Source of the DNA: Gossypium raimondii
Taxonomy: Eukaryota; Streptophyta; Magnoliopsida; Malvales; Malvaceae
Direction of reading: 5' to 3'
Assembly (NCBI RefSeq): GCF_025698545.1
Contig: NC_068571.1
Location: 50,563,733-50,627,732 of the forward strand
Length of the DNA stretch: 64,000 nucleotides
Numbering within the stretch: position 1 is the first letter of the stretch; each line of letters begins with the position of its first letter. The notes beneath the pieces were generated by a model. The model was not told the DNA's origin. It saw only the letters and a program-made list of their open reading frames with translations, and did no database searches. Shown one piece after another: positions 25,031-38,921 of the stretch. The translations under genes and the position numbers were made by a program.

Positions 25031-28000
25031 ATGGAAGACGACGATGAGTTCGGAGATCTATACACCGACGTTCTCAAGCCTTTCTCTTCCGCTGCTGCGC
25101 CACCGCTTCAGCCTTCTACACCCACCCATTTCCACCGTCCGATTGATTCCAATCCTCAATCTCAGGGTGGCGACGACGACGATATCCTCTTCGGGCCCTC
25201 ACGTTCGATTCCGGACACTCAAAACCTAGCGCCGTTGAAGTTTCATCCTGTTCTTCCTCCTGCTGTTGCCGCTGCAGCAGCTCTGGGTTCGATCCCTAAT
25301 TCAGCTCCCGAACCAATGGTTTTGGATTCTGGAAAAGAGGTTGTATTTGATATTGAAGAAGGGGGTAGTAAAGAGATTGAGGACTCAGGCTTGGATGACC
25401 CGATAATCCCGGGCTTAACCGATTCGGTTCGCCAGGAAGATTCTGGACGGAACGATGACGGAGGCGATGGTGGACTTAGAGGCAGCGGCCAAGTGGAAGC
25501 GGAAGCGGATGGAGAAGGGGATGATTGGGATAGTGACAGTGAAGATGATCTACAGATAGTGTTAAACGACAACAACCACGGGCCTATGGCTATGGAAAGA
25601 GGAGTGATTGGGGAAGATGACGACGACGAAGATGGGGACCCGCTTGTGATAGTGGCTGATGCAGATGCAAACCAAGGGATGGAGGAGCAGGACTGGGGTG
25701 AGGAAGGAGGGCAGACTGCTGATGGGGAAAGGAAAGAAGGGGGAGAAGTAGGGAAGGTTGGCACTGCTGGCAGTGGAGGAGGGGGCGTGGTTGCACCAAA
25801 AATTGGGTACAGCAGTCATGGTTTCCATCCGTTTCATTCTCAGTTTAAGGTCAGTGTGTTATCATGTTGATGCTGCTGTTGCTGAACTAAACAATATGGA
25901 AATCTTTAGAAAAAAATTGGGTTTTTGTTTGTCATGTGCCCCAATCATTTGATGAATGATTAGGATTTTTTTAGTGATTGGTTTGGAAACTTTGTACAGA
26001 ACCGAATGATAAATAAAAGTCATATTTTAAAAATAAAAATCTGTGGCCAAGCGGCAAGGATTTGGGTGGAAATTATATTTCGATGTTTTTTGCTTGATAT
26101 CATGTTTGAATATTGAAGATTCTAAATTGCAGTCGGAAAACATTATGTTCATCCACGAACTGAGCCTTCATCTTTTGGCCAGCCTTTGATGGCACTTGTG
26201 GTGGGCTCAAAAGCATGAGCTTCACTTGAAATCTCACTGATTTCAAGGGGCAAATTTACCGTGAACTGTTGACTAATGCAACACTGACTTTTAGGTTGTA
26301 AGAAAGGGTGATATGAACCGGCAATCCCTGATCCTAAACATCACGTGACAGTTAAAAAAAATGGTTTGGTCATAACTTTTGATTTTCAAATGTTCTGTTT
26401 CTCATTAGTTAATGGTTTCAATAGCAAAACCTTTGCGGATTTGCTACAAAACTACAAATACAGTTAATGCATTTGTTGGCATACTTTCTGAAGATATATC
26501 TATCTTTTGTTTGTCTTCTAAGCCAATAATTCTTGGTAGCAGCTGTTGAAAATGAACAGTTGTGGTCAGAACACTTTTTTTTAATAACTTTGTCAAGTAA
26601 TTTTTGCTCAAAAGCAAATTAGATGCTTCTGAAAAGTGAAAGTGTAAAAAACCTGTTGATAAAAGAGATTTAACTATAGGGGATAACATTATAGTTGAGG
26701 GCATGATGGTTCTGTTTCTTGAAATGTAAGCTAGATCAACCATGAACCTTCGATGAAATTTTTTCTTTTCATACTTGTTCCAAACTAGTTTCAAATAGAA
26801 GTTGATTTGACTTGCCTAACCTTTGTCATTGGGCATAAAAGTCAAGTTATTTCCAGCTTGAGATTCTTATTATAATTGATATTTTGGTTTCTGTGTATGT
26901 GCCCTTGCTTTTTGTTTGTATATATTGTTGTGCTTGCTATAAAGAGATTCTGATTTACCAATCTCTTTTACAATAAAATTAGCGTTTGGTTACATGATGC
27001 TAATGTTGGTATTTTTCTTGAGTGTGTTATTGAATGGAAAGTTTATAGCAATCTCTTTTACATGTCAAGGTTCTGATCATCTGTTGTGTACTGCACTTTT
27101 TATAGTAGAATGAAAAAAAAAATTGCTGGATGATAACCACGTTTCTTTTTTATGGGTTTATGCTATTTTTTAACTATAGTCCTGATTGATGATGTGATCT
27201 ATTTTCTGCTTCATGCAGTATGTAAGACCTGGTGCAGCACCAATGCCTGGAGCCACTGCCGGTGGTCCTGGAGGAGCTCCAGGTCAGGTTCGTCCAGGAA
27301 TGAGTGCTATGGTTGGTCGTGGTAGAGGTGATTGGAGGCCACCTGGAATGAAAGCTGGTCCTTCTATGCAAAAAGGTTTCCATCCTAATTTTGGAATGCC
27401 TGGCTGGGGTAACAATACGGTGGGGCGAGGTTTTGGTGGCGGACTGGATTTCACGCTTCCTTCTCACAAGTAATTATTCATTTTTCTAAAACTATGCTAT
27501 TATTTATCATTAGTTGTAGTGTAAATTTTATGCATTGTATACTAAATCCATTTAATTTTGGCTTGTAGAAGCTGAATATGGAGATAAATTGCTTATTGCA
27601 GGATAATTTTGTCTTCTGCCAGAATTTGTTGTATTTCATTCTTCAAATATCATTTGCAAACTCTTTAAATTCTTTGCTTGTTTTGCCTGACAATTTTTTT
27701 ATTCCCTATGTGAATCCAGGACAATATTTGATGTTGACATTGACAGTTTTGAAGAAAAGCCGTGGAAATATCCTGGTGTTGATCTTTCAGACTTCTTTAA
27801 CTTCAGTCTAAATGAGGAGAGCTGGAAAGATTATTGCAAACAACTGGTAATTACTACTGTGATTCTTTATATTTAATTCTTGTGGGAACTAAGATCTTGG
27901 AACGTTGAATGTTGAAATCTTGTAGGAACAACGTCGCTTGGAGACAACCATGCAAAGCAAGATTCGTGTTTATGAAAGTGGGCGAACAGAGCAGGTAATT

Positions 28001-31000
28001 AGGTGCTTATGCATATCTGAAAAAATGTTTCCCTTTGATTGTTGAGTACTTGGATTATCGCCATGATTTCTGCTGTTCTGCTATTGCTAATAAGGGTAAA
28101 ATTGTCTTGGTTTATTCTAGGATTATGATCCAGATTTGCCTCCAGAATTGGCTGCAGCAACTGGGCAAGAGATTTCAGTTGACACTGCTAATCTTGGAAG
28201 GTCAAATGGTGGACAGGATGACTTGACAAAAGGAACTGCCCGAGTGCGACCACCTCTAGTAAGCTTCAGTTACCTGCTCCACAGTAGATATGCTATAATT
28301 TAAAAGTCATCTCTTAGATGTCCGGTCTTCTACCATGCTTTTATTTTCTCCTTAAATACTTGTACTCTTAAGTCTTATGATATGTGCTAGATCTTTGTCT
28401 ATATCTTCTCTTCTATTGCTAGTCCAATATTTATCTTCCTATGAATGTAATTAACAGTTCCATTTATTATAGACCTTTGTGCTATTCCCTTTATATGTTT
28501 GATAACTTAATTTTTTATTTACTGTACCAGCCAACTGGGAGAGCAATACAGGTCGAGGGAGGTTCTGGGGAACGCCTTCCCTCCATTGATACTCGGCCAC
28601 CTCGTATCCGTGATTCAGATGCAATTATTGAGGTTAACAGTGAAACCTTGTTTCAATTGCACTCACTCCAAGTCTTATTTTGCATCTATGTGCTGCTTTT
28701 GCCAAAAAAAAATTAACTCTTAATTGTGTATACAGATTGTTTGTCAGGATACTCTAGACGATGATTCCTCCACTGGCAATGCTGTTGAAGACCGAACAGA
28801 AAATGATATGCCAAGGGAGGATCTTAGAGGAGATCTTGCACCTGAAGCTGATATTGTGCATGAAGATACTGAATATGTTAATGGTTTTCCAGATGCTTAT
28901 AGCAGTCGAAAGAGGGAGCTAGTTGAAAGAACTATGAACTCTGTTCGGACTAATGTGCCTGAAGATGATGGCATTTTGCCTGTCTGTGGGGAAACATCAC
29001 GCCCATATGGTCCTGGATTTAGGAGCCAGAGTCCTATGTATCATAATGGAAACTTTGGCAGTCCTCGTGATGAGAGGTATTAATCTTTTATTAATTTATT
29101 GTCATTTCATTTGCCTTAATAATATTATCTAATATAATCTATTGTGTTGCTTTTTTGTGATTCTGCACTGCTTCATGTAGCATGATGTTGTCTGCTTCAA
29201 ACATGAGCTGACATTTGCTTAGTTCTGGTTCTGTTCTAATTTGTTTACTTTTCTGTTTGCATAATTCATGTGGAAAAATGTAAGCAAGATATAGTTGGGA
29301 TAAACTGATTATTCATTACAATGGAATGGATAAGTTGCTATGTTAATTGTTAAGAAGTACGCCTAAACCTGCTTTCTCATGCCCTGAGAAGCTATGGATG
29401 GACTTGATGGATGTTGGGAGTTATAAAAAATGATGATGTGGTAGTTTTTATTTATCTGAAGGGAAAAGGAAAATAAATGGGAATCAAGATGGCCATAACG
29501 TAAACTGATGTCATTGTGCAATCAAAATTGTCCTATGTAAACTGATATCATTGTGCAGTTTTCATCATAGTTGGTTTTCTTTAAGCTGACGCGTTACTCT
29601 CTAGAATGTTGTGCTGTGATGGGAAATTATTTATGTTGATGTTATCATTGACTCTTTCTTGTTTGCTAATGAGCTGATTACATGGTTGAATTCCTTGCCT
29701 TCATAATCAATCTCATAATTTGGAAGTGAGAGATAGAAGCTCGTGTGAAAGGCTGCATTTGACTTTGAGCAAGGATTTCTTCATTGTCTTTGTTTAGTTT
29801 TATGGTTTCCATTAGCTTGAAGTCTTAGTTTGTTAGTTAGGTGGTCGTGCTACATATGCATGGATTAGTGCCACTAACTCTCTTCTTCATGCAGGCATAG
29901 GCAGGGAAGAGCACGTGAGAGATCCCCTCACATGACACCTAGTCGAGGTAAATGGGACAAGTTAAGTGATACCCATTCCCATGAGGAGGAATCTGTTGAA
30001 AGCATGGATCAAAAATCTCCTCTCCTCGTCAAGGATGACGTTGATGATGAGCTTGAGCCAGCTGATAGAAGCCCTGTTACAGAAAAGGATGAGCTGATAA
30101 ATGGCCCCCGTAAAGATGAGAGTCCACATGATCCTAAGAAAAATGAAGAAGTAAGTTCTCAAGTAGAGCAACAGAAGCTTCAAGAACTAGAAGGTGGTGA
30201 GGACTTCATGGCTGCAAGAATCAGTGAAAATAGCGAAGCAAGATCTGGCAGCAGCAGAGATTATCAGAAATGGCGAGATGGTGCTGAGGATGAAGTTGTT
30301 CAAGGTGGACGTTCTTCTCGCATCCCGATTGTCAAGAAGCATATGGATGAACATGATCAGAATTTCCGGAGAAAAGATCGTGATGCGAGATGTGAGTTTG
30401 AAAGAAGCCAGATTGTAGGTAAACCAGGAGAAGATTCTTACCCTGTTAGAGACTACGACACTAGCTCACCACATAGTTTGCACATCAAAATGGAGGGTTT
30501 GGATAGGCGAAGGGAGAGCGACAATATTGATGTTACATGGCAACAGAGAGAAGATGATTTTTACAGCAAAAAAAGTAGAGCTGAGGACTTGAGGAAGAGA
30601 GAGCGTGATGAAATGGGTTCTAGGAACAGGGCTAAGGTCCGAGAAAGTGAGAGGAGTGACAGAGATGATTATCCACATTCTAGAAAACAGTTGGATAATG
30701 GCATTTATAAAGTTCATCATGATAAGGATGTCAGTGCAAGACATAGGGAAAGAGATGATAATTTGAAGAGTAGGTATGAAGCAGCAGATGATTACCACAG
30801 CAAAAGAAGGAAAGATGAGGAGTATGTCAGGAGAGACATCGCAGACAAAGAGGAGACCTTGCATGGAAACAGAGAATCCAGCAGCAGTCGCAGAAAGCGA
30901 GAAAGGGATGAAATTTTAGACCCGCGTAAGAGAGTTGAGCAACAAAGAACTAGAGACACTTTTGATCATCATTCAGTTCGGCACAAAGACGAGATTTGGT

Positions 31001-33282
31001 TGCATAGAGAGAGGGTTGAGAGGCAGCGGGAGAGGGATGACTGGAATAGGCTAAAGCAATCCCATGATGAAAGTTTATCAAAACGGGAGAGAGAAGAAGG
31101 ACGAGGTACTGTGAGGAGTGGACGTGGTTCAGAAGACAAAGCATGGGTTGGCCATAACAGGGCAAAGGATGAACATAAAGTTTCTGGAAAAGAATACCAA
31201 CTCAAAGAGACAGCGCGCCACAGTGAGCAGATGAAGAGAAGGGATCGGAATGATGATGAAAGTTTCTCACGTCATAGGGGACACGAAGATTCGAATGCAC
31301 GTGGACACCAATTTAGCAATGATGAGAGAAAATCCAGGCAGGAAAGGTCAAGCACTCGGAGTGACCATGTTGTCAATGCTTCAGATAGCCAAAGGGGGCA
31401 TGAGAAGAAACATAAAGAAAACACTAGGAAGAATAGAGAATCGGAAGGTGGAGATCCAATCAGTTTGGGCTCTGCCAAGAGAAACCAGGAAGATTTAAGT
31501 GGTCACTACAATGAAACGGTATGTTTCATAGACTCTAGGAGATAATGTTTCTTTAATAAGGAGAAAAATACCACGGCAATTTTCTCAGAATGAGCCAATA
31601 CATGTGCATACTTATATATGAAGATAATCTTCTATTGAAGTTGATTCAGTTTCTTCAAAATTAGAGATTCTGGTTTTGATTACTTGATTGTGATGTCTTT
31701 AAAGCATTTTAAAATCAGTATACACATGCATGCATATCTGTTTAAGAGTTTGGAGAACTGTGTTGTTGCCTGCGCACTTCTTGTGTCCCCGATATTTACC
31801 TTAGATTGAGAGTAATTTAAAAGTTAAAACTCCGTAATTCATGAATCTTTTTTGCTAGGAATACGATTCGTCATTAAGGTAGGTACCGTTTCGGGAGCAG
31901 TGCCCCCCTTCCCCAGCTTCTCAAATTCTGGTCCTATTCATGTTCTGGTGATTTACTGTGTAGTGTTTGGCCTCGCTTTGATAACTTATTGTCTATTTTC
32001 TTATAATGCCCCAAGCAGAACACATCATTCCATCTGAATTCCTATGATCATGCAATCAGTTTGGGCAGCAATTTCAGCATGCAATGTTTATAATTTACTG
32101 CTATTTATAAAGATTGGCACATTGGACGTGAATTTTTCTGTTCATTGATTAGCAACTTCTCTCTGCCATAGTATTTGGCTGTCACCGCTTGTCATTTTTG
32201 AGGCTTGCTAAGTGATTTCTGTGGTTCTGCTGTTTGGCCATGAATTTTATAATCTATTTAGTTGCATTCAGGCTTTGTTTGGAATTAGGGAGGGGGATGG
32301 GGGAAGACCTTTCAACTTTTCATTTCTTAAAACCCTCCAGATAAAGGGGATTTTGAGGGGAAGGATTCCTCGGTAAATCTCCTTCAACTGTATAAACAAA
32401 TTTACTCTTCTTTTAACATTTCATTTTATTATGTAAAGGTTTCACTTTTTGAAAGAAAATGGTAAGTTATCATTGACAATAAGCTTGATTTCGGGTACAT
32501 GATCTAAATCGAAGCACTTTGGTTTTTAGACTTCTCCTGTGCCATCATAAATACATTGAATTCAATTGCATTTTTTAGTTCCATGGCGTCCCTTCTCAAT
32601 TAAATGATGGAATTGCCATGCTGCATAACGCATCTATTTACATTGTTTTTTTGACCATCTGTTAACTTTGTTGTTATAATAACGGGTGTAATTGTTTTGT
32701 GTCATTATTATTATTACATTTTTGCTTGGTTAGGGTTTGAGAAGTGTTGAGAAGAACGAGAATCCAGTTCATTATAACTCTTCCAAAAAACATAGAGACG
32801 ATCCTTCTTCAGATGATGAGCAGCAAGAGTCAAAACGGGGGCGCTCCAAATTGGAACGTTGGACAAGCCATAAGGAAAGGGATTACAGTATCAATAGCAA
32901 GTCATCTGCTTCCTCAAAGTTCAAGGAGATTGAGAAGATTGATAATGTGGATGCCGCAGAATCAAACAAAACTCTAGATGAACCTGGTAAGTTGGTCGAG
33001 CCTGCTGAGAACCATCACCCTTTGTCTGACAATAAAACTGCTGGTGCGCCAGAGACCAAGGAGACCGATACAAGGCCATTGGACGACCGGCATCTTGACA
33101 CTGTCGAGAAGCTGAAGAAGCGAAGTGAGAGATTCAAACTTCCAATGCCTAAGGAAAAAGATGCCATGGCAATAAAGAAAATGGAGAGCGAGGCATTGCC
33201 TTCAGCCAAGAATGAAACTCCTGCGGATTCCGAAGTTAAGCCGGAGAGACCAGCCCGAAAACGAAGGTGGATCAGCAAGTAA
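25031..33282 (+). CDS. FIPS5: Polyadenylation factor FIP1, FIP1[V]-type
   Basis: Subunit of the nuclear cleavage and polyadenylation complex that links poly(A) polymerase to the CPSF factors. Nine exons: 25031-25849, 27219-27469, 27720-27846, 27926-27994, 28121-28258, 28531-28632, 28736-29076, 29895-31518, 32734-33282. All junctions are GT-AG and in phase, giving 1339 aa. The N-terminus MEDDDEFGDLYTDVL starts an acidic region, followed by a Gly/Pro/Arg-rich linker. The Fip1 motif (TIFDVDIDSFEEKPWKYPGV then FFNFSLNEESWKDYC) lies about residues 358-398. The large exon 8 is highly charged with RE/RD/RS-rich segments, and the protein ends PARKRRWISK. Length fits the long plant FIP1[V] class rather than the short FIP1[III] class. 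I recall the Arabidopsis orthologue as FIPS5 (At5g58040). The two long introns (25850-27218, 31519-32733) hold no gene I can support. Confidence 0.94.
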
Positions 33283-34090
33283 TAGTGGAACAAGTAAGCC
33301 CACATTGTTGCTGTGCTGCAAGGTCTTTAATTATTGGACCCCAAAGGTCCTGCCATAAGGGTTCCTGAAATGTTCATGTACTATTAATACGTTCATATCA
33401 CGTATGAGATTGTAACATTGCTGCCGCCATGTACTTTTTTCTCTCAATACTATATGTATATACTAGAGAATGTAACATTGAATTAGTCATAAGTGGTGGC
33501 ACATATTCCATTTACTGTTAATTTGGGATGTATTGATCAGAGTTGGTGACAGGGTCCTTTTGGGCCTATGTAGAAGTTGACGGCAACAGAGCAGGAACTT
33601 GTTTTCTTTGCCTACACCATTGGTGCTAACCAGCAAGTAGACGAGATACTTTGCTTTTGCCATGGCTATAGAGATAGGTGGGATGGATGAGAGCTCGGCT
33701 CCTTTATTTGTATACCCATGGTTGATTAAATTTTATCAATATATTCGTTTTTTTTTACATTAAAAAATGGGTACCCAGATAGAGAATGTAGATCTTGAAA
33801 TTCGAATTATTGAATTTCTTTCCTGTGTTGTATCAGTTGCCAATAGAGAAAGGACAAATGAACGGACTACAAGTGTTCTATTAACTGATAAGCTTGTCCT
33901 GACTTAATTGCGTCTTTTAGTGGAATAATTGTACCCTGTAGCAAGCTTAGCATCAGGAATCAAAGCTAAAACGAACGTAACTGTCAGATCTCAGATATGG
34001 GCTTTGCTCTCATGTTATAGTATTATAACTCGATAGGTCGATCGATCTATCTATCAATCAATCAAAGCAATAGATTTTGCAGAGGTAGAA
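33283..34090. other. FIP1 3' UTR and PAP-like promoter
   Basis: FIP1 3' flank (about 33283-33500), then intergenic DNA and the leader of the next gene. A short 'gatcgatctatctatcaatcaatc' low-complexity stretch is just upstream of the start at 34091. No gene seen. Confidence 0.45.
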
Positions 34091-36876
34091 ATGGAGAGAT
34101 CAACAACATCGTGGCTTCGTACTTTGGGTATTCAGCTATCGCTTTGCTTTGCTCTCTACATTGTTCTCAACTTGGGTCAGCCTCAAAAGTTGGTTTACAA
34201 CGATAATGGTAGCCCCTTTGACCTGTACTTTATAAGCGTTAGAGGTGGCTTTAGATCACTTCAAGAACAGACCCATCTTCTCAAACTGGTTAGTTCCTCT
34301 GTTTCTTTCCTCTTTCCTCTGTTTTCGCTTTCGTTTTCGTCTTATTTTCTCTTCCAAGTTTCTATCCCGATGGAGAATTATAAATTGTCAAGTCACTTCT
34401 GGTTTGTTTCTTTGGCACAAGAGTAATTATTACTTATGGAGTTGATGAGTGTTGAATTTCAATAAGATGAACAGAAAACAGGAGTTTTGGCTTTTCTATA
34501 TCTTAAGCTGTAATGTTTATAGCGGAAAGAGTATTTACGATGAGTAATCAAACAGGGATTTTGATGCTGAATCAGTGGTTGTGGGTGGCCTTCTCATGTT
34601 TTTCGTTCCGTTTACCTGATTTTCTTTCTTTTGGTCATAAAAGTGGTACTTATTGATCATGGGACCTGGTGCTTGTCAAGGTGTTTATGATTACTCAACC
34701 AATTGAACCAACCCATGTTGGCTCTAATTCCCCATTTTTATTCTCTCCATCTGATATGATTGAATCAAATTATAATTGGTGGTTGCATCAGAGCATTTGT
34801 TGTGTCAATTTCCTGGTTTGACTAAATTTATTGTCCTTGATAAAGATGGGGAATGTGGCCAAAGCTTATGATTTGAAGTTTGTGGTGAATATTAGCGAGC
34901 TTGGTGAGGACGATCCACTCATGCAGAACGTAAGTCCTCTCTGCATTTTCTCCATATACAGTGAAATTTGTTTTCAATAAGATTAATATACAAATTGTTT
35001 CTGGCTTGGTTTCCATACTAATGAATCTAAATATATACTTTGCAGGTGACCAGGCTCTCTCCCTTATTGAATGTCCCCTGGTATACAATCCCCTTGCTAA
35101 TCAAGTCTTTCACTTGGTTGCATAAGCATATTTGCATTCATCTGCCAGCGTTGCTTCAGTGAATAGTTATGGATAATGGTGCTTGTAGGTATACCACTGG
35201 AGGTTCTAAACATGATGGATTCGGTTGCTTTCTCCATCAGGTCAAACTACCCCGTGGGAGAATGTTAGATATTCTCAGTTTGAATACTGCTTCATTGCAG
35301 GTGGTTACTTGTTTGTCAGATCCAGCGTTTAAATTCTTTGTTCACTGCAAGTATGATGAGATGTAAAAAAAAAAAATACTACTAAGTACTAACCCCTGCA
35401 CCATCACTTAGTATACCGAGTTTGGTGGCCCTTATGTCATTATCATTAGTTGTTTAACCTACTTTTCTATTATAGTTCTTGGTTTTAAACCTTATAGATT
35501 GGCTATCTGGCTATTACCATGGTCAGAGGCCCTACATGTTAGAGCTTGAGTATGATTACTGAAGTGTACTTTCAAGAAATTATTTACTTGCTTTCTGTCT
35601 TATTTATGAGCATGAATATTTGTGTTAATGATCTGTCTTCTTTCCTCTAATTTGGGCTCATTATGAAACTGTAAGGACACAGTGGTTGTGGGATCACCGA
35701 GTGGCAAGAGGGGCAATTTGTCAAATTGGCTGACAAGGACATTAAAAGCAACCACAAGTGACTGGTAAATGAGACTATATCTTCTTGGCTGGTCATGCTT
35801 CAGTCTTGCAGTATTCTACTTAGCTTTGACAAGTTTTCTGATCTCAGTGATAATAGTATAGATCAGAACTGAAATATAGTCTCAGCTGAGTTAGCACCTG
35901 TCGTTTAAGTTAGAGATCTTGCATTTCTTGTTCTGTGGCAATTGTTCAGCCTGCCTGCTGAAGTTAAAACTTCAAGAAATACTCCATATTTTCATGGCTT
36001 GGACTGCTTTTTCCCTCAAGTTGCTTCTTTGGGTTTCAGTTTCTTATTATTAAATGCTTGTAGATTTCCATCCGTAACAGTAGTTAAGGATTTGAGATCT
36101 ATGAATCCAGGCGCGTGGTAGTTGGATTCCACCCATTGGTTGCATGTAAAGAGAATGAGGAAGAATTTACTGCAAAACTGATTAATGAGCCTCTACACCA
36201 TATATTCGTGAAGTTTGGAGTGGTGAGGCTTATTCAAATTCAGTATTATGAACTCCACCATCCCCATAAAAATTGAAGGGATTTAAAAAAAAAAAACATT
36301 GATTTTCATTCACCATGACATTTCTGGTAATCTTGATGCTTAGACTGACTCAAATTTTTGTGCTTGTGTCTAGAATGTTTACCTAAGCCAGCAAGGTTGC
36401 TTTAGCTATGCCCTTCAAGATAATGTTGCTTATATAGGAAACCCAGGTTTGATTAAAGAGAACTCCCGTTTGGGTTATGGCAATGGAAGATACCGAATTA
36501 GAACGTGAGTTATATTCTCGAAAACCTCATGCCAATCCTGTTTCCTATTTCAAATATTAATTTGAGACGAACATTTTTGTCTTTCTGTTCCTCAGAGAAA
36601 TGACTGATGGGTTTCTTCTCCATAGACTCGGCTCACTGGAGATGGTAAGTACTCTATTCATTTTCAATTGATCATAGTTTATGCCCGAAGAAACTTATAG
36701 GTTCTTTGAACTTCAAAATCACCCATTAATATTGGTATTAGGCATTGGATGTCTAAATCTTTTCTTCTTGCCTGCAACTTTCCATCATTCTATGTCAGGT
36801 GACCTACTTTGTTACCTCAGCAGGGGAGATCGTCAATAAAATTGTAGTTCAACAAAGGGGCAGACAGGTCATGTAA
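34091..36876 (+). CDS. Purple-acid-phosphatase-like membrane-anchored protein lacking metal ligands
   Basis: Nine exons with consistent GT-AG sites and phases: 34091-34288, 34846-34929, 35046-35080, 35189-35300, 35676-35764, 36111-36222, 36374-36504, 36596-36644, 36799-36876; 888 bp, 295 aa. Residues 11-29 form a hydrophobic signal-anchor. The order of blocks follows small plant purple acid phosphatases (PAP, calcineurin-like fold): FISVRGG (47-53) where PAPs have GDWG; LLKLMGNVAKAYDLKFVVNI (64-82) as in 'QMGKVAEKLDIDFVVS'; SELGEDD where PAPs have GDNFYD; WYTTGGSKHDG (106-116) near the GNHDY position; WRVVVGFHPL (173-182) as in 'WKIVVGHHP' with Phe at the ligand His; YLSQQGCF (213-220) where PAPs have YINGHDH. 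All metal-binding blocks are degenerate, so a pseudoenzyme is likely. The fold assignment is by eye. The intact frame and splice sites imply a live gene. I do not know a named function. Confidence 0.75.
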
Positions 36877-38921
36877 AAATAAATGTTTGAATCCAGTACG
36901 TATTTGCTTCCAGTATTTCCATTTCGTTTGAGCTTCTTCTCTTGGTTGTCCTTCAATTCTTCAACAATTCCTGTAGAAGGCATTCAATGTACAGTAAATT
37001 TACCTTTTGGTTGTCATTGTTCAGCTTGTTACTACATGTAAGTTAGAAGTAGCAAGATTTTGTTTTAGAACTCAGACCTGTTAAATGTACTACAGTGAAA
37101 CCATTGGCGAAATTTGTCTTTCTTGCAGCTACAGGCCTTGTTCCTTTACCTGTCTTGAAAAGAGGAGAATCTGAGTCTCACCATTTCCAACCCCTTCTCC
37201 CTATTTTCTTTCTGTGTTTGGTTTGTGTGTTTGGCATATTTTAGAATCTGAACCTTCATTGTAACTAAACTGAACCACTATTTGCCCTTTTTCTTTCGCA
37301 GTTGAAAACTTGGTTTATCAATTTCAATGCATCATTCATAGTAAACGAAGGTAAGTAAATTTATTGACAGTACAAAGAATTACTCACTGTCTGCATCAAA
37401 TATTAACCAAATAACAAGTTATTTTCAATTATAATATATTTGTTAAATTTTAAAAGGTTTATGGACAGAACTTGATTCATTTTGCTCAATGAGTTATATT
37501 TATAGTTCATGGACAGCCCAACGTTACTTTTAATTTGACTGCAGCTCCACCTTCAAATGTATGAAAATGGAAGGTTTAAATCTGTGAGATCCTATCCTAT
37601 TCTAAAATCTACTTCATATATTTTAATTTTAACTAAAACTTTTATTTCCTTCATTCCTTATTGTTGTTAAATCGTTGATGTTTAAACCATCAACGTTTAT
37701 TATTTTTAATTTTGGTTTACTTTAAAAGTATAAAAATAATTTTAAATAAAATTATAAAAAAACATTTTCTTTTCTAAAATATAAAAAATTATGAAAAAAT
37801 TTAAAACATCATTTTAAAATTTCTAAATTTATGAAAAATATAAAAAAATGAATTTTTTTTTAAAAGAAATATGTTAGTTGCTCTTTGATGGTAAATGAAG
37901 GTATTCATGGGTTAGGTAGTCCGATCATCTCAATCAACCCAATCATGGCTCAACTTGGCTTGGTCCATTTTATTTTTTAATAATAAATTTTAAAATATTT
38001 TATATTAATATTTATTTATTATAATTAAATTTAAATAAAAAAGAATTGTCGATTGAGTTTTAACTCGATTGACATTGATATTGTTGTTAGTGTAGGAGAA
38101 TGTGGATTTTATTTACCTTTTTCATAATTGCCATGTCAATAATCTCGCAAAATTAGATAAAGGGACCAAAAATTGTAAATAAAACAATACAGGATTAAAT
38201 TTTAAGTTTTAAAAGAATACAAATACCTCTTACACATTTAAACCAAAATTGAACTGCCATTGTGCAAGATTCTTGTGGAACAAAATAGATCAACGGTCTT
38301 GATCTATCAAACTTCCCCCAAACCGATATAATTAACAATAATGTTAGTCCCTCTTTTATGCTGAAATCTAAATCTAAATATTTACTTTAATTAACATAAA
38401 TTGGGTATTCTACTCTCAAAATGTTATTAATAGGACTAAATTGGTAACAATATTAGTTGTAAAATTTTAAACTATATTTCGATTACACAATCAAAATTAC
38501 GTAATTAGCCATGTTCAACTAGTAATAAGTTTTCATATCAATCAAATTCTTAGGATTATTTTAGAAAATCGAAATAATCAATTTAACTGCAGTAATTAAT
38601 AAAGTTATCAATTTGAAACTATTAATAGTATTATCAAAAGGATCAAATCATATCAAATTAAAATATATAAATTAAATTTTAAATATTAAATAATATAGGG
38701 ACTAAAAGTACAATTAAATCAAATTAAAATCGCGGCAGCCAAGGCGATTGCAAAGAATCGTAAAAAGAAAACTGAAAAATCATCGACTCTCCTTTCTTAC
38801 GAATCCAAACACGAAAAATAAAAGCATTTTCTCTTCCTTTTTGCAGAGAGAAAGATAAAGAAAAAAGATCTTTTTTCAAAAAAGATTTTGGGTTAGGGGA
38901 AATTGAGAGAGAAAGAGAAAG
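36877..38921. other. Intergenic, no gene seen
   Basis: 3' flank of the PAP-like gene (exonless, no further coding match), very AT-rich DNA from about 37400 to 38720, then the YKT61 leader with purine-rich 'gagagagaaagagaaag' before its ATG. Confidence 0.45.

Noticed and set aside
25243-25837. Long minus-strand and alternative-frame ORFs over FIP1 exon 1
   Set aside because: Shadows of the acidic, GC-rich FIP1 coding frame; Ser/Pro-rich composition arises from reading Asp/Glu/Gly codons in reverse.
35081-35188. Exon read-through in the PAP-like gene after VPWYT
   Set aside because: Read-through reaches a stop soon after and skipping 35081-35188 as a GT-AG intron restores a frame that continues through all later exons.
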